From NCBI GenBank assembly GCA_018057455.1, contig JAGPDT010000013.1, forward strand, positions 8,564-62,191: DNA of 53,628 bases, written 5' to 3'. This DNA comes from Flavobacteriales bacterium. GTDB taxonomy: Bacteria; Bacteroidota; Bacteroidia; Flavobacteriales_F; PHOS-HE28. This document shows positions 8,639-16,308 of the stretch, piece after piece. The position numbers and the translations under genes were made by a program. The first letter of the stretch is position 1. The number at the start of each line of letters is the position of its first letter. Under the pieces are notes generated by a model, which saw only the letters and a list, made by a program, of their open reading frames with translations, was not told the origin of the DNA and did no database searches.

Positions 8639-9538
8639 ATGGGAGAGCATTCCACCAAAGGCTCCTTCGGTTTGGGTACGCTCATGCGCCTGTTGCGTGT
8701 GCAGCAATGGGTGAAGAACGGCTTCGTGTTCTTCCCGGCCTTCTTTGCCGCAGTGATCCTCCGGGAAGACGTGGTCCAACGCACGCTCATCGGCTTCTTC
8801 TGCTTCAGCCTGGCGGCTTCCGCCGTGTACCTGCTCAACGACCTGCGCGATGTGGGGCAGGACCGCCTGCACCCGGAGAAACGCCGCCGTCCGATCGCTG
8901 CCGGGGAGGTGAGCACGGCCGTGGTACCATGGATCAGCGGCTTGTTGGCCGTTGCGGCCCTGGCCGGTGCTTGGTGCACCGAACCCCGTTTTGGCTGGGT
9001 GGTGGCCGTGTACATGGGCATGAACTTCTTGTACTCCATGGGCTTGAAGCATGTGCCGATCCTGGATGTAAGCATCATTGCCGCGGGTTTCCTGCTGCGC
9101 ATCCATGCCGGTGGCATCCTGGCCCGGGTGCCCGTGTCCCAATGGATCGAGCTCATCACCTTCCTGCTTGCGCTGTTCCTCGCGCTGGCCAAGCGGCGGG
9201 ATGACCTCGTGCTCACCCTCGGCCCCGGGGAGGTGAGGGCCAGCCTGCGCGGCTACAACCTGCCCTTCGTGGACGCCGGCATGATCACCTTGGCGGCCGT
9301 GGTGGTGCAGTCCTACATCATGTATACCGTAAGCAGTGAGGTCACCGGGCGGCTGGGCTCGGAGAAGGTGTACATCACCAGTGTGTTCGTGGTGCTTGGC
9401 ATCCTGCGCTACTTCCAATTGACACTGGTGGAAATGCGCACGGGCGATCCCTCGCGGCTGGTATTCCAGGACCGGCCCATCCGTTTGATCATCCTGGGCT
9501 GGCTCCTCTCATTCGCCATCATCCTCTATGCGCTCTGA
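8639..9538 (+). CDS. UbiA-family polyprenyl-phosphate phosphoribosyltransferase (DPPR synthase-like)
   Basis: 299 residues from ATG 8639; in-frame starts at 8441 and 8684 are alternatives, and 8639 was chosen because it follows the -7-like box and keeps the conserved MRLLRVQQWVKN segment. Eight or nine membrane helices are visible. The prenyl-diphosphate/Mg motif reads NDLRD...DRLHPEKRRRPI (67-86), the pattern of 5-phosphoribosyl-1-diphosphate:decaprenyl-phosphate phosphoribosyltransferase (mycobacterial Rv3806c/UbiA) rather than quinone-pathway UbiA. Predicted reaction: transfer of 5-phosphoribose from PRPP to a polyprenyl phosphate in the inner membrane. The next gene overlaps it by 11 bases and encodes the following pathway steps, which strongly supports the call. 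Confidence 0.85.
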   Translation: MGEHSTKGSFGLGTLMRLLRVQQWVKNGFVFFPAFFAAVILREDVVQRTLIGFFCFSLAASAVYLLNDLRDVGQDRLHPEKRRRPIAAGEVSTAVVPWISGLLAVAALAGAWCTEPRFGWVVAVYMGMNFLYSMGLKHVPILDVSIIAAGFLLRIHAGGILARVPVSQWIELITFLLALFLALAKRRDDLVLTLGPGEVRASLRGYNLPFVDAGMITLAAVVVQSYIMYTVSSEVTGRLGSEKVYITSVFVVLGILRYFQLTLVEMRTGDPSRLVFQDRPIRLIILGWLLSFAIILYAL

Positions 9539-11630
9539 ACACGGCCGGTGGAGCAACTGGGGCCTCTTCCCCACCGTTACCGGCACCGCCTGGTGGCCGC
9601 GCAACGCCGAGGAAGCCGGGCAGTTGCTGGAGAAACCTGGCCAACTGGGCCCGCGCGGCAACGGGCGCTCCTATGGTGATGCCTCATTGGCCCGCCGGAT
9701 GATGAGCGGCTTGGACCTGGAGGAGATCTTCGAACTGGACCAAGCCGCGGGCACGTTGCGGTGCGGCGCGGGCATGCTGCTGGACGAGGTGCTGCTGCGC
9801 ACCGTGCCACAAGGCTACTTCCTGCCGGTAACGCCAGGCACGCGGCTGGTGAGCCTCGGCGGCGCCATCGCCGGGGACATCCACGGCAAGAACCACCATG
9901 TGGACGGCAGTATCTCGGCCTTCGTGGACAGCATCACCCTGCTTACCGGCGATGGCGGGCGCACCCCCTGCTCGCGCACGGTGCTCCCGGAGCTTTTCTG
10001 GGCCACCTGCGGCGGCATGGGGCTCACCGGTTTCATCCTCGAAGCCACCCTGAGGATGAAGCCGGTCACCTCCGCGTACATCCGCCAACGCAGCATCAAA
10101 TGCAGCAACCTCGATGAACTCTTCGCACGCTTTGAAGAATACCGGCACGCCACCTACAGCGTTGCCTGGATCGACCTGATGGCCACCGGCCGCCACAAAG
10201 GCCGATCGGTTCTGCTCCTGGGCGAACATGCCGCCGCTGCGGAACTGCCCCGGTCTCGGGCCAAGGCCCCGCTGCGCACCCATGGGCGCCAGCGTGTGAA
10301 GGTGCCGTTCCGGTTCCCGGGTTTCGCGCTCGCGCCCATCACCGTGAAACTCTTCAATCGGCTCTACTACTTCAAAGCCGACGGTACGGGCAAGGACCGG
10401 TACGTGCACTACGCACCCTACTTCCACCCCTTGGATGCCGTGGGCGATTGGAACAAGATATACGGCCGCAAGGGCTTCGTGCAGTACCAGTTCGTGGTAC
10501 CGCCCGAGGTGGGCAGGCACGTCATGGGCAGCATCCTGGAGACCTTGCGGCGCCACGGCATGGTGAGCTTTTTGGCGGTGCTCAAGCGCTTCGGCCCGGG
10601 TGCTGCACAGAGCCCATTGAGCTTCCCCACCGAAGGCTACACCTTGGCCCTGGACATTCCCTTGCGCAAGCACACCTTGGCCGTGCTGGACCAATTGGAC
10701 CAGCAGGTGGCCGATGCCGGTGGCCGGATCTACCTGGCCAAAGATGCCCGCATGTCCGCCGCCATGGTGGCAAAAACCTATCCGCTACTGGGGCCATTCC
10801 GCCTGGTGGCCGCCCAATATGGCCGGGGGCGTTTCAGCACGGCCCTGGCCGAGCGCCTGGACCTGCTTGGCGTGAACACACCCCGACCGGACTTCGATCC
10901 ACGCCGCGTGCTCATCCTCGGGGCCGGCTCGGGCATGGCCACGGCGCTGGCGTGGGAATTCGCGCGCAGCGGGCACCCCTTGGTGCTGGCCCAGCGCAAC
11001 GTGGCGGCGGGCGAAGCCTTGTGCGAACGGCTCCGCATGGAAACCGGCACGGTGTGCAGCGCGGTGGCGTTCGATGCGGAAACCACCGAAGGGCATGCGG
11101 CCTTCTACGCAGGGCTCGATCCCCGGCCCGGCATCGTGGTCTGCGCCTTCGGCCTCTTGCCGGACCAGGCCGCCGCGCAGGAAGAACCCGGTGGTGCCTT
11201 GCGCACCCTGGCGGTGAACTACACCGGCGCCGTGAGCATCCTGGAAGAGGCCGCGCGCGACCTGGAGACCCGCGGCACAGGGTGCATCATCGGCATCTCC
11301 TCGGTGGCCGGCGACCGCGGACGCGCCAGCAACTACTTCTATGGCAGCGCCAAAGCCGGTTTCACCGCCTACCTCAGCGGCCTGCGCAACCGGCTGCACC
11401 GCCCGGGCGTGCACGTGCTCACCGTGAAGCCGGGCTTCGTACGCACCCGCATGACCGAAGGCCTGCCGCTGCCTGCACCCCTCACCGCCACCGCGCAGCA
11501 GGCGGCCAAGGCCATCTTCCGCGCCTATCGGCGCAAGAGCAACACCATCTACGTGTTGGGCCGTTGGCGCTGGATCATGCACATCATCACCCTGCTGCCC
11601 GAAGGTCTCTTCAAACGCCTTAATCTGTGA
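9528..11630 (+). CDS. Fused decaprenylphosphoryl-beta-D-ribose 2'-epimerase, DprE1-DprE2
   Basis: 700 residues. Residues 1 to about 450 are a DprE1-like FAD oxidase: FAD-binding GNGRSYGD (44-51), VTPGTR and IHGKNHHVDGS (118-128, Lys121 matching Mtb Lys134), FLAVLKRFGP, and AKDAR with Lys405 matching Mtb Lys418. Residues about 458-700 are a DprE2-like short-chain reductase: nucleotide loop GAGSGM (465-470), SSVAGDRGRASNYFYGSAK with Tyr605 and Lys609. In mycobacteria these are two proteins that together convert polyprenyl-P-ribose to polyprenyl-P-arabinose through a 2'-keto intermediate. Here both steps are on one chain. The residue aligned with Mtb Cys387 is Ala374. It overlaps the UbiA gene by 11 bases. 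Confidence 0.9.
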   Translation: MRSEHGRWSNWGLFPTVTGTAWWPRNAEEAGQLLEKPGQLGPRGNGRSYGDASLARRMMSGLDLEEIFELDQAAGTLRCGAGMLLDEVLLRTVPQGYFLPVTPGTRLVSLGGAIAGDIHGKNHHVDGSISAFVDSITLLTGDGGRTPCSRTVLPELFWATCGGMGLTGFILEATLRMKPVTSAYIRQRSIKCSNLDELFARFEEYRHATYSVAWIDLMATGRHKGRSVLLLGEHAAAAELPRSRAKAPLRTHGRQRVKVPFRFPGFALAPITVKLFNRLYYFKADGTGKDRYVHYAPYFHPLDAVGDWNKIYGRKGFVQYQFVVPPEVGRHVMGSILETLRRHGMVSFLAVLKRFGPGAAQSPLSFPTEGYTLALDIPLRKHTLAVLDQLDQQVADAGGRIYLAKDARMSAAMVAKTYPLLGPFRLVAAQYGRGRFSTALAERLDLLGVNTPRPDFDPRRVLILGAGSGMATALAWEFARSGHPLVLAQRNVAAGEALCERLRMETGTVCSAVAFDAETTEGHAAFYAGLDPRPGIVVCAFGLLPDQAAAQEEPGGALRTLAVNYTGAVSILEEAARDLETRGTGCIIGISSVAGDRGRASNYFYGSAKAGFTAYLSGLRNRLHRPGVHVLTVKPGFVRTRMTEGLPLPAPLTATAQQAAKAIFRAYRRKSNTIYVLGRWRWIMHIITLLPEGLFKRLNL

Positions 11631-12229
11631 GGAACGTAGCCCTGTTCGACCTGGACGGCACCCTCACACGGGCCGACACCCTGCTGGAGTTCCTGGACTT
11701 CGCCCTGGGCAAGGGCCGTGCGTGCCTATCGCTGGCCTCCACAACACCGTTATGGGCCGCTGCCCGCCTCGGGTGCACCGCGGACGACGCCCCCAAGAAG
11801 GCACTGGTGCGGCGGGTGTTCGGTGGGCAACCGGTGGCCTGGTGGGCCGAACAAGCCGAACGCTTCCGGCTCCAACGCATGCCGCGGCTGCTCCGGAGCG
11901 GCGCCTTGCAAGCGGTCGCGGACCTGCAACGCCAAGGGACCGAAGCGTTCATTGTGACCGCCTCGTGCACCTTGTGGGTTGAACCCTGGTGCCGCCAACA
12001 CGGCCTTGGCTGCATCGCCACGGAACTGGAGAGCGACGGCATACGCTACACCGGGCGCCTGGCCACGCCCAACTGCAAAGGCGGGGAGAAGGTGCGCCGG
12101 ATCCATGCACACTTCGGCACGGATGCCGTTGCCTATCTTCACGCCTACGGTGATACGCCCAGCGACCGCCCCATGCTGGCCTTGGCCAAGGAAGCACACT
12201 ACAAGCCTTTCCGCCAAGCACCGGCCTGA
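11627..12229 (+). CDS. HAD-superfamily (IB-type) phosphatase, candidate DPPR phosphatase
   Basis: 200 residues from GTG 11627, whose GTGA overlaps the preceding stop. HAD motifs are present: DLDGTLT (motif I, Asp8 nucleophile), VTAS (motif II), a lysine in NCKGGEK (motif III) and GDTPSDRPML (motif IV). This is the serine-phosphatase-like IB class. Between the phosphoribosyltransferase and the epimerase the pathway needs removal of the 5-phosphate; mycobacteria are thought to use a PAP2-type enzyme (Rv3807c). Position and coupling make this HAD protein the likely substitute. Substrate is inferred only from context. Confidence 0.75.
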   Translation: MRNVALFDLDGTLTRADTLLEFLDFALGKGRACLSLASTTPLWAAARLGCTADDAPKKALVRRVFGGQPVAWWAEQAERFRLQRMPRLLRSGALQAVADLQRQGTEAFIVTASCTLWVEPWCRQHGLGCIATELESDGIRYTGRLATPNCKGGEKVRRIHAHFGTDAVAYLHAYGDTPSDRPMLALAKEAHYKPFRQAPA

Positions 12230-12243
12230 ACCAGTCCTCCCCC

Positions 12244-12672
12244 ATGCACACCGCCCAGGGTTTCAGGTTCGGCTTCCTCGGCATGGCCTTGGCGCTGCTC
12301 GGGGCAGGGGCCATGCATCAGGCATGGCCGCCGCTGGCACGGTCCGCCGTGGTGGGCACCTACCAGCGCATCGAGCCATTGCTGCTCCCGGTGGGCCGCA
12401 CGCCGCAACAAGTGGTGCTGCATGCCAATGGCACCATGGAACTGGCAGGCCTGCCGGACAAGGGCACCGTGGTGCACCCTTGGCAGTGGGACCCGCAGGA
12501 ACGGGTCGTGCGCACCAACGACCCGGCCTGGGACCGGAGGATACGCCTGCGTTCCACCTGGCGGGGCCCCAGGTTGTGCCTGCGCATTTGTGATACGCCC
12601 TTGTTGCAGGACCAGGAGGAACGGGATGAAGAAGTGGACTACATCCGCGTCCCAGCGCGCAAGGACCCATGA
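12244..12672 (+). CDS. Small membrane-anchored protein of unknown function
   Basis: 142 residues: one hydrophobic N-terminal segment (about 9-28) that could be a signal anchor or uncleaved signal peptide, then a hydrophilic domain of about 110 residues. The stretches GTYQ, VVLHANGTMEL and the Trp-rich middle suggest a small beta-rich, lipocalin-like fold, but I do not recognise a family. It lies 14 bases after the HAD gene, and its stop overlaps the next start (ATGA), so it belongs to the same operon and may act with the membrane glycosyltransferase. Confidence 0.6.
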   Translation: MHTAQGFRFGFLGMALALLGAGAMHQAWPPLARSAVVGTYQRIEPLLLPVGRTPQQVVLHANGTMELAGLPDKGTVVHPWQWDPQERVVRTNDPAWDRRIRLRSTWRGPRLCLRICDTPLLQDQEERDEEVDYIRVPARKDP

Positions 12673-14327
12673 AGAACGTGCCCTTGCAGGAGCGCATGGA
12701 GCGCCGCCGGACCGCTTGGGCGGCCGTACTCTTGTTCCTGTTCATGCTGGTGCTGGCCTTTGTACCGGCATGGAAGGCCGTGGCGGGGCTGGCTAGGGGC
12801 GCCACCATCGACCTGCACCGCGATGAAGCCTTCGTGCGGGCCTTGCTGGAAGGGCACTATGGCGAAGACCCCACCTACCTGGGCGGCGGCTTGTGGTACA
12901 CCCCGCTGATCACGTGGCTCGAAGCAGCCGCGACGTACCTCACCGGCATGCCTGCGGCACAGGCCATCGTGCAACTGGGCCCCTTTGCCAACCTGCTGGC
13001 CCCGGTGACCTTCTTCATCATGTGCTGGTACTTCCTGGGACCCGTACGGGCCGTGGCCGCCACGGCGGCATACCTCTTCTGGGCCATCGGGCAGGAGCCG
13101 GGCTGGGTGGTGGCCACCTACAGCCACCGGCTGATCCCGGTGTCCTTCAGCCAGAGCTTCTTCTTCCTGGAGCTCATCCTCATCGACAAGGCATTCCGCA
13201 AGGACCGGCCGTGGCCTTCCCTGGCAGCCGGGTTGGGCGCGGGCCTCACCTTTCTGGCCCACGCCGGACCGGCCATCCTGGCCGTGCTGCTCATTGCACT
13301 GGTCACCTGCGTGAAATTGGTGGTGGCCTACCGCCGGAAAAACCTGCCGATGGCCCGGGGGGCCACCATCGCCTGCTTATTCGCAGCTGGCGGTTTCCTT
13401 GCTGCCAGCCTGCCCCTCACCTGGTACCTGTTCAAGGGAAGCATGCAGGTGGCCAACCGCGAGGGCTTCTTGTTCACCTACTACGCCCTCACCCTGCAGC
13501 ACCTGGGGCTGTTGCTCTACCATAACCTTACCTGGTACATGCTCCTTGCCGCGGCCGGGTTCATCCTGGTGGTGCGGCGATCGGCCCTTTCCGGAGCCTC
13601 GGCACACACCCGCACGCTCCTGCTCTGCTGGCTGATGGTGGCCGTGGCGCTGTTCGTGTACAGCTACGCGATCAGCGTGGCCGATTCGCACCTGGGCATC
13701 AGCCTGCCCGCGCTGCTGCCCACCTTCCATTTCTACTTCTACGCCAGTGCCGTGCTGTCGGTATTTGCGGGGCAGGCCTTCGTGGTGGCGCTGCTACGGG
13801 CCTGGGCCTGGCTGCATGCGCGCCATTGGGCCCGGCGGTCCCTGGCCCGCACCGACCTGGCCATGGGCTGCTTCCTGGTGATCGCCTTGTGCTGCACCTT
13901 GAACTATCCGGCCTACGCCACCCGGCGCGATGTGGCCGTGGTGCGCAGCCGCGACCTGGCCTTTCAAGCAGACCGGCTTGGGGCCGAAGCCGCCGACCGC
14001 ATCCATGCGCTGGTGCCGTGGACGGGCGTGGTGCTCTGCCGCAAAGACCTGAGCATTTGGCCCCTGCTGTGCACGGCACGCCATGTGGTGGCCACCGCCA
14101 GCACCATGGGCAACCCCTACCTGGACCAACGTAAAAGGGAAGCGGACAACGAGCTGTTGCTGCAGGGCATGGAACAGGCCCGCACGGATACCGGCCCGTT
14201 GCTCCGCGCTTACAAGGTGAGCCACTTGCTGGTACGCCCCTCTGAACTGGCCCGCATGCCGGAGGCCCCGCGCTGGTTTCCCCACGAAGTGTTCCGCAAC
14301 GACAGCTACATACTACTGGCCCGGTGA
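12669..14327 (+). CDS. Polytopic membrane protein, probable GT-C-type lipid-linked-sugar glycosyltransferase
   Basis: 552 residues with roughly ten membrane helices up to about residue 420 and a soluble C-terminal domain of about 130 residues. After the first helix comes an extracytoplasmic loop with TIDLHRDE (46-53), an acidic motif where GT-C enzymes that use polyprenyl-phosphate sugars place their catalytic Asp/Glu, followed by a YTPLITW segment. I do not recognise a named family. As last gene of the presumed polyprenyl-P-arabinose operon it is the natural candidate to consume that donor, transferring the pentose to a surface acceptor outside the inner membrane. Confidence 0.6.
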   Translation: MKNVPLQERMERRRTAWAAVLLFLFMLVLAFVPAWKAVAGLARGATIDLHRDEAFVRALLEGHYGEDPTYLGGGLWYTPLITWLEAAATYLTGMPAAQAIVQLGPFANLLAPVTFFIMCWYFLGPVRAVAATAAYLFWAIGQEPGWVVATYSHRLIPVSFSQSFFFLELILIDKAFRKDRPWPSLAAGLGAGLTFLAHAGPAILAVLLIALVTCVKLVVAYRRKNLPMARGATIACLFAAGGFLAASLPLTWYLFKGSMQVANREGFLFTYYALTLQHLGLLLYHNLTWYMLLAAAGFILVVRRSALSGASAHTRTLLLCWLMVAVALFVYSYAISVADSHLGISLPALLPTFHFYFYASAVLSVFAGQAFVVALLRAWAWLHARHWARRSLARTDLAMGCFLVIALCCTLNYPAYATRRDVAVVRSRDLAFQADRLGAEAADRIHALVPWTGVVLCRKDLSIWPLLCTARHVVATASTMGNPYLDQRKREADNELLLQGMEQARTDTGPLLRAYKVSHLLVRPSELARMPEAPRWFPHEVFRNDSYILLAR

Positions 14328-14358
14328 GCATTCCTGGCCTTGGTTCGTGCGCGGCCAT

Positions 14359-14366
14359 TACATTTG
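14359..14366 (+). promoter_or_regulatory. Promoter -7 box TACATTTG before the alpha/beta hydrolase gene
   Basis: Perfect TAnnTTTG, 17 bases before ATG 14384. A TTG lies at 14340-14342, a 16-base spacer, one shorter than the usual range. It separates this transcription unit from the arabinan-donor operon. Confidence 0.5.
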
Positions 14367-14383
14367 GGCATCCACGAAACAGC

Positions 14384-15145
14384 ATGGCGCAACCGCTGAA
14401 GGAAGCCGGGGAGTTCCGTTACATCGACGCAGGCGACGGCCCTCCGCTGCTGTTCCTGCACGGCCTGTTCGGCGCATTGAGCAACTTCGAGGACACCACG
14501 GCGCACTTCGCCCGGAACTACCGCGTGGTGATGCCCATCCTGCCGCTCTATTCCCTGCCGATGCTCAACACCAACGTCAATGCCTTGGCGGATTTCCTGG
14601 GGCGGTTCATCCGGCATTTGGGCCTGCGCGAGATCAACCTGTTGGGCAATTCATTGGGCGGGCATGTGGCCCTGGTGCACTGCAGCCGGCCCGGGCACCA
14701 TGTGCGCACCCTTACGCTCACGGGCAGCAGCGGGCTGTATGAAAATGCCTTCGGCGGCGGCTTTCCCCGGCGCGAGGACAAGGAGTTCATCCGCAAGAAG
14801 GTGGCCGTCACTTTCCACGATCCGAAATTCGCCACCGACGAACTGGTGAACGAATGCTTTGAGACGGTGAACGACAAGGCCAAGCTGATCCGCATCCTCT
14901 CCTTGGCCAAAAGCGCCATCCGCCACAACATGGCCGCCGAGCTGCCCAAGCTGAAGATGCCCGTTTGCCTGATCTGGGGCCGGCAGGACACCATCACCCC
15001 GCCGCATGTGGCCGAGGAATTCCACACCCTGATCCCCCATAGTGACCTCTTCTGGATCGACCAGTGCGGCCATGCCGCCATGATGGAGCAACCCGCGGAA
15101 TTCAACGGGCTCCTGGATGCGTGGCTGGGGAAGACATTTCGCTGA
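14384..15145 (+). CDS. Alpha/beta-fold hydrolase
   Basis: 253 residues from ATG 14384. A GTG at 14324 overlapping the upstream stop is possible, but the TACATTTG box between them favours 14384, which also starts cleanly at the domain. The fold is clear: oxyanion segment FLHGLFG, nucleophile elbow GNSLGG, acid in WGRQDTITP and His in QCGHAAMMEQP. The substrate cannot be read from the sequence; esterases and C-C hydrolases share this pattern. It is followed by engB, an arrangement I remember from other Bacteroidota. Confidence 0.85.
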   Translation: MAQPLKEAGEFRYIDAGDGPPLLFLHGLFGALSNFEDTTAHFARNYRVVMPILPLYSLPMLNTNVNALADFLGRFIRHLGLREINLLGNSLGGHVALVHCSRPGHHVRTLTLTGSSGLYENAFGGGFPRREDKEFIRKKVAVTFHDPKFATDELVNECFETVNDKAKLIRILSLAKSAIRHNMAAELPKLKMPVCLIWGRQDTITPPHVAEEFHTLIPHSDLFWIDQCGHAAMMEQPAEFNGLLDAWLGKTFR

Positions 15146-15160
15146 TGGTGCTTCCTTACG

Positions 15161-15174
15161 CAGTTGCCGGTTGC
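15161..15174 (-). repeat. Heptanucleotide repeat, two units (GCAACNG)
   Basis: On the minus strand two adjacent heptads, GCAACCG and GCAACTG. It faces the array at 15232-15252 in opposite orientation, so the pair can fold into an imperfect stem (CAGTTG...CAACTG). Confidence 0.5.
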
Positions 15175-15231
15175 CGGGCTTGGCTGCGGCAAGCATGCAT
15201 TGACAAACTGGTGGTGCATTGCTGCTAGCCG

Positions 15232-15252
15232 ACAACGAACAACGGACAACTG
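15232..15252 (+). repeat. Heptanucleotide tandem repeat, three units (ACAACNR)
   Basis: Three perfect-length heptads, ACAACGA, ACAACGG and ACAACTG, directly before the engB start codon. The same unit occurs at 52367-52394 and 53001-53028. Confidence 0.65.
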
Positions 15253-15258
15253 CCCGTA

Positions 15259-15873
15259 ATGGAAAACCTCAAAGCCGAACACCTGGGCAGCGGCCGTGAA
15301 GCCAAACATTGGCCCAAGCCTGACCTGCCGGAGTACGCCTTCATAGGCCGCAGCAACGTGGGCAAAAGTTCGCTGATCAACATGCTGGTGGGCATCCGCG
15401 GACTGGCGCGCGTAAGCGGCACGCCGGGGCGTACCCGCAATGCGGAACACTTCCGCGTGGAGCCGGCCAAAGGCCAAAAGCAGCCCTGGTTGCTGGCCGA
15501 CCTGCCGGGCTACGGCTTCGCCAAGATCAGCAAGGCCGAGCGCGCCGCGTGGCAGGAGATGATCCGCACCTACCTGCGCGAACGGGAGAACCTGCAATGC
15601 GTGTTCCTGCTGGTGGACGTGCGCCTGGACCCCCAGCCGAACGACCTGGACATGATCCAATGGCTGGGCGAGGAAGGGATCCCGTTCGTGATCCTCTTCA
15701 CCAAGAGCGACAAGCTGAAGCAGCCCGCCATCATGAGCAACGTGGCTTTTTACCGGCGTACGCTGAAACGCTCGTGGGAAACCCTTCCGCACTTGATCAT
15801 CACCTCATCTGAAACCGGGCTGGGCCGTGGGGAAGTGCTGGACTTCATCGCCGACGTCAATTCCCGCTGGTAG
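15259..15873 (+). CDS. engB: Ribosome biogenesis GTPase YsxC/EngB
   Basis: 204 residues, a single TRAFAC GTPase domain. Motifs: G1 GRSNVGKSS (30-38), G2 around TPGRT, G3 DLPGYG, G4 TKSD, G5 near ITSSETG. This essential GTPase helps assemble the large ribosomal subunit. The 113-base space after the hydrolase gene holds heptanucleotide repeats that run to seven bases before this start; no typical ribosome-binding site is visible. Confidence 0.95.
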   Translation: MENLKAEHLGSGREAKHWPKPDLPEYAFIGRSNVGKSSLINMLVGIRGLARVSGTPGRTRNAEHFRVEPAKGQKQPWLLADLPGYGFAKISKAERAAWQEMIRTYLRERENLQCVFLLVDVRLDPQPNDLDMIQWLGEEGIPFVILFTKSDKLKQPAIMSNVAFYRRTLKRSWETLPHLIITSSETGLGRGEVLDFIADVNSRW

Positions 15874-15893
15874 CCCGGCCCGCCCGCCGCCAC

Positions 15894-16226
15894 CTACTTC
15901 TTCTTCAGGTCCGGCAGCATATGCTCGGCGAAGTAGGCAGCGAAATCGCGCATCTGCGCGGCCATCTTCTCCTCGTTGGTGGCCCGCTCAAAGGTGTCCG
16001 CCAGGGTGAGGATGTTCTGGTGGAAGAAGGCTTTCATCTCATCGGTGGTCATCCCCTTGGTCCAGAGGTCGATGCGCAACGTATTCAGCTCCTGGGCATC
16101 CCAGAAGCTCAACAGCATGGCTTTGCCAACGCCCTGCCCGCCCCCGTCATCGGCTTTCCATTCGATGTTCTCGGGCACATGGTTCTCGTCCAGATGGACA
16201 CGTATGGTGATGTCGGTCTCTTTCAT
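15894..16226 (-). CDS. gldC: Gliding motility protein GldC
   Basis: 110 residues from ATG 16226. The conserved GldC pattern is easy to see: HLDENHVPENIEW, KAMLLSFWD, LRIDLWTKGMTTDEMKAFFHQ, ADTFERATNEEKM and MRDFAAYFAEH. GldC is a small soluble protein found with GldB in gliding Bacteroidota; its biochemical role is unclear. It lies 82 bases after gldB in the same direction. Presence of gldB and gldC suggests, but does not prove, gliding or a type IX secretion system. Confidence 0.92.
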   Translation of the reverse strand: MKETDITIRVHLDENHVPENIEWKADDGGGQGVGKAMLLSFWDAQELNTLRIDLWTKGMTTDEMKAFFHQNILTLADTFERATNEEKMAAQMRDFAAYFAEHMLPDLKKK

Positions 16227-16308
16227 AGGGTATCGGGGCAGCGAATTGTCCGGGGGCTGAGGCAAGTCCGTTTCAACGTCCGGCATTCCGCCAGCCCGTA
16301 GCGGGAGT

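Noticed and set aside
14324-14383. GTG start at 14324 for the alpha/beta hydrolase
   Set aside because: It overlaps the preceding stop and could be coupled, but a perfect TACATTTG box lies between it and ATG 14384, and the extra 20 residues show no conservation pattern.
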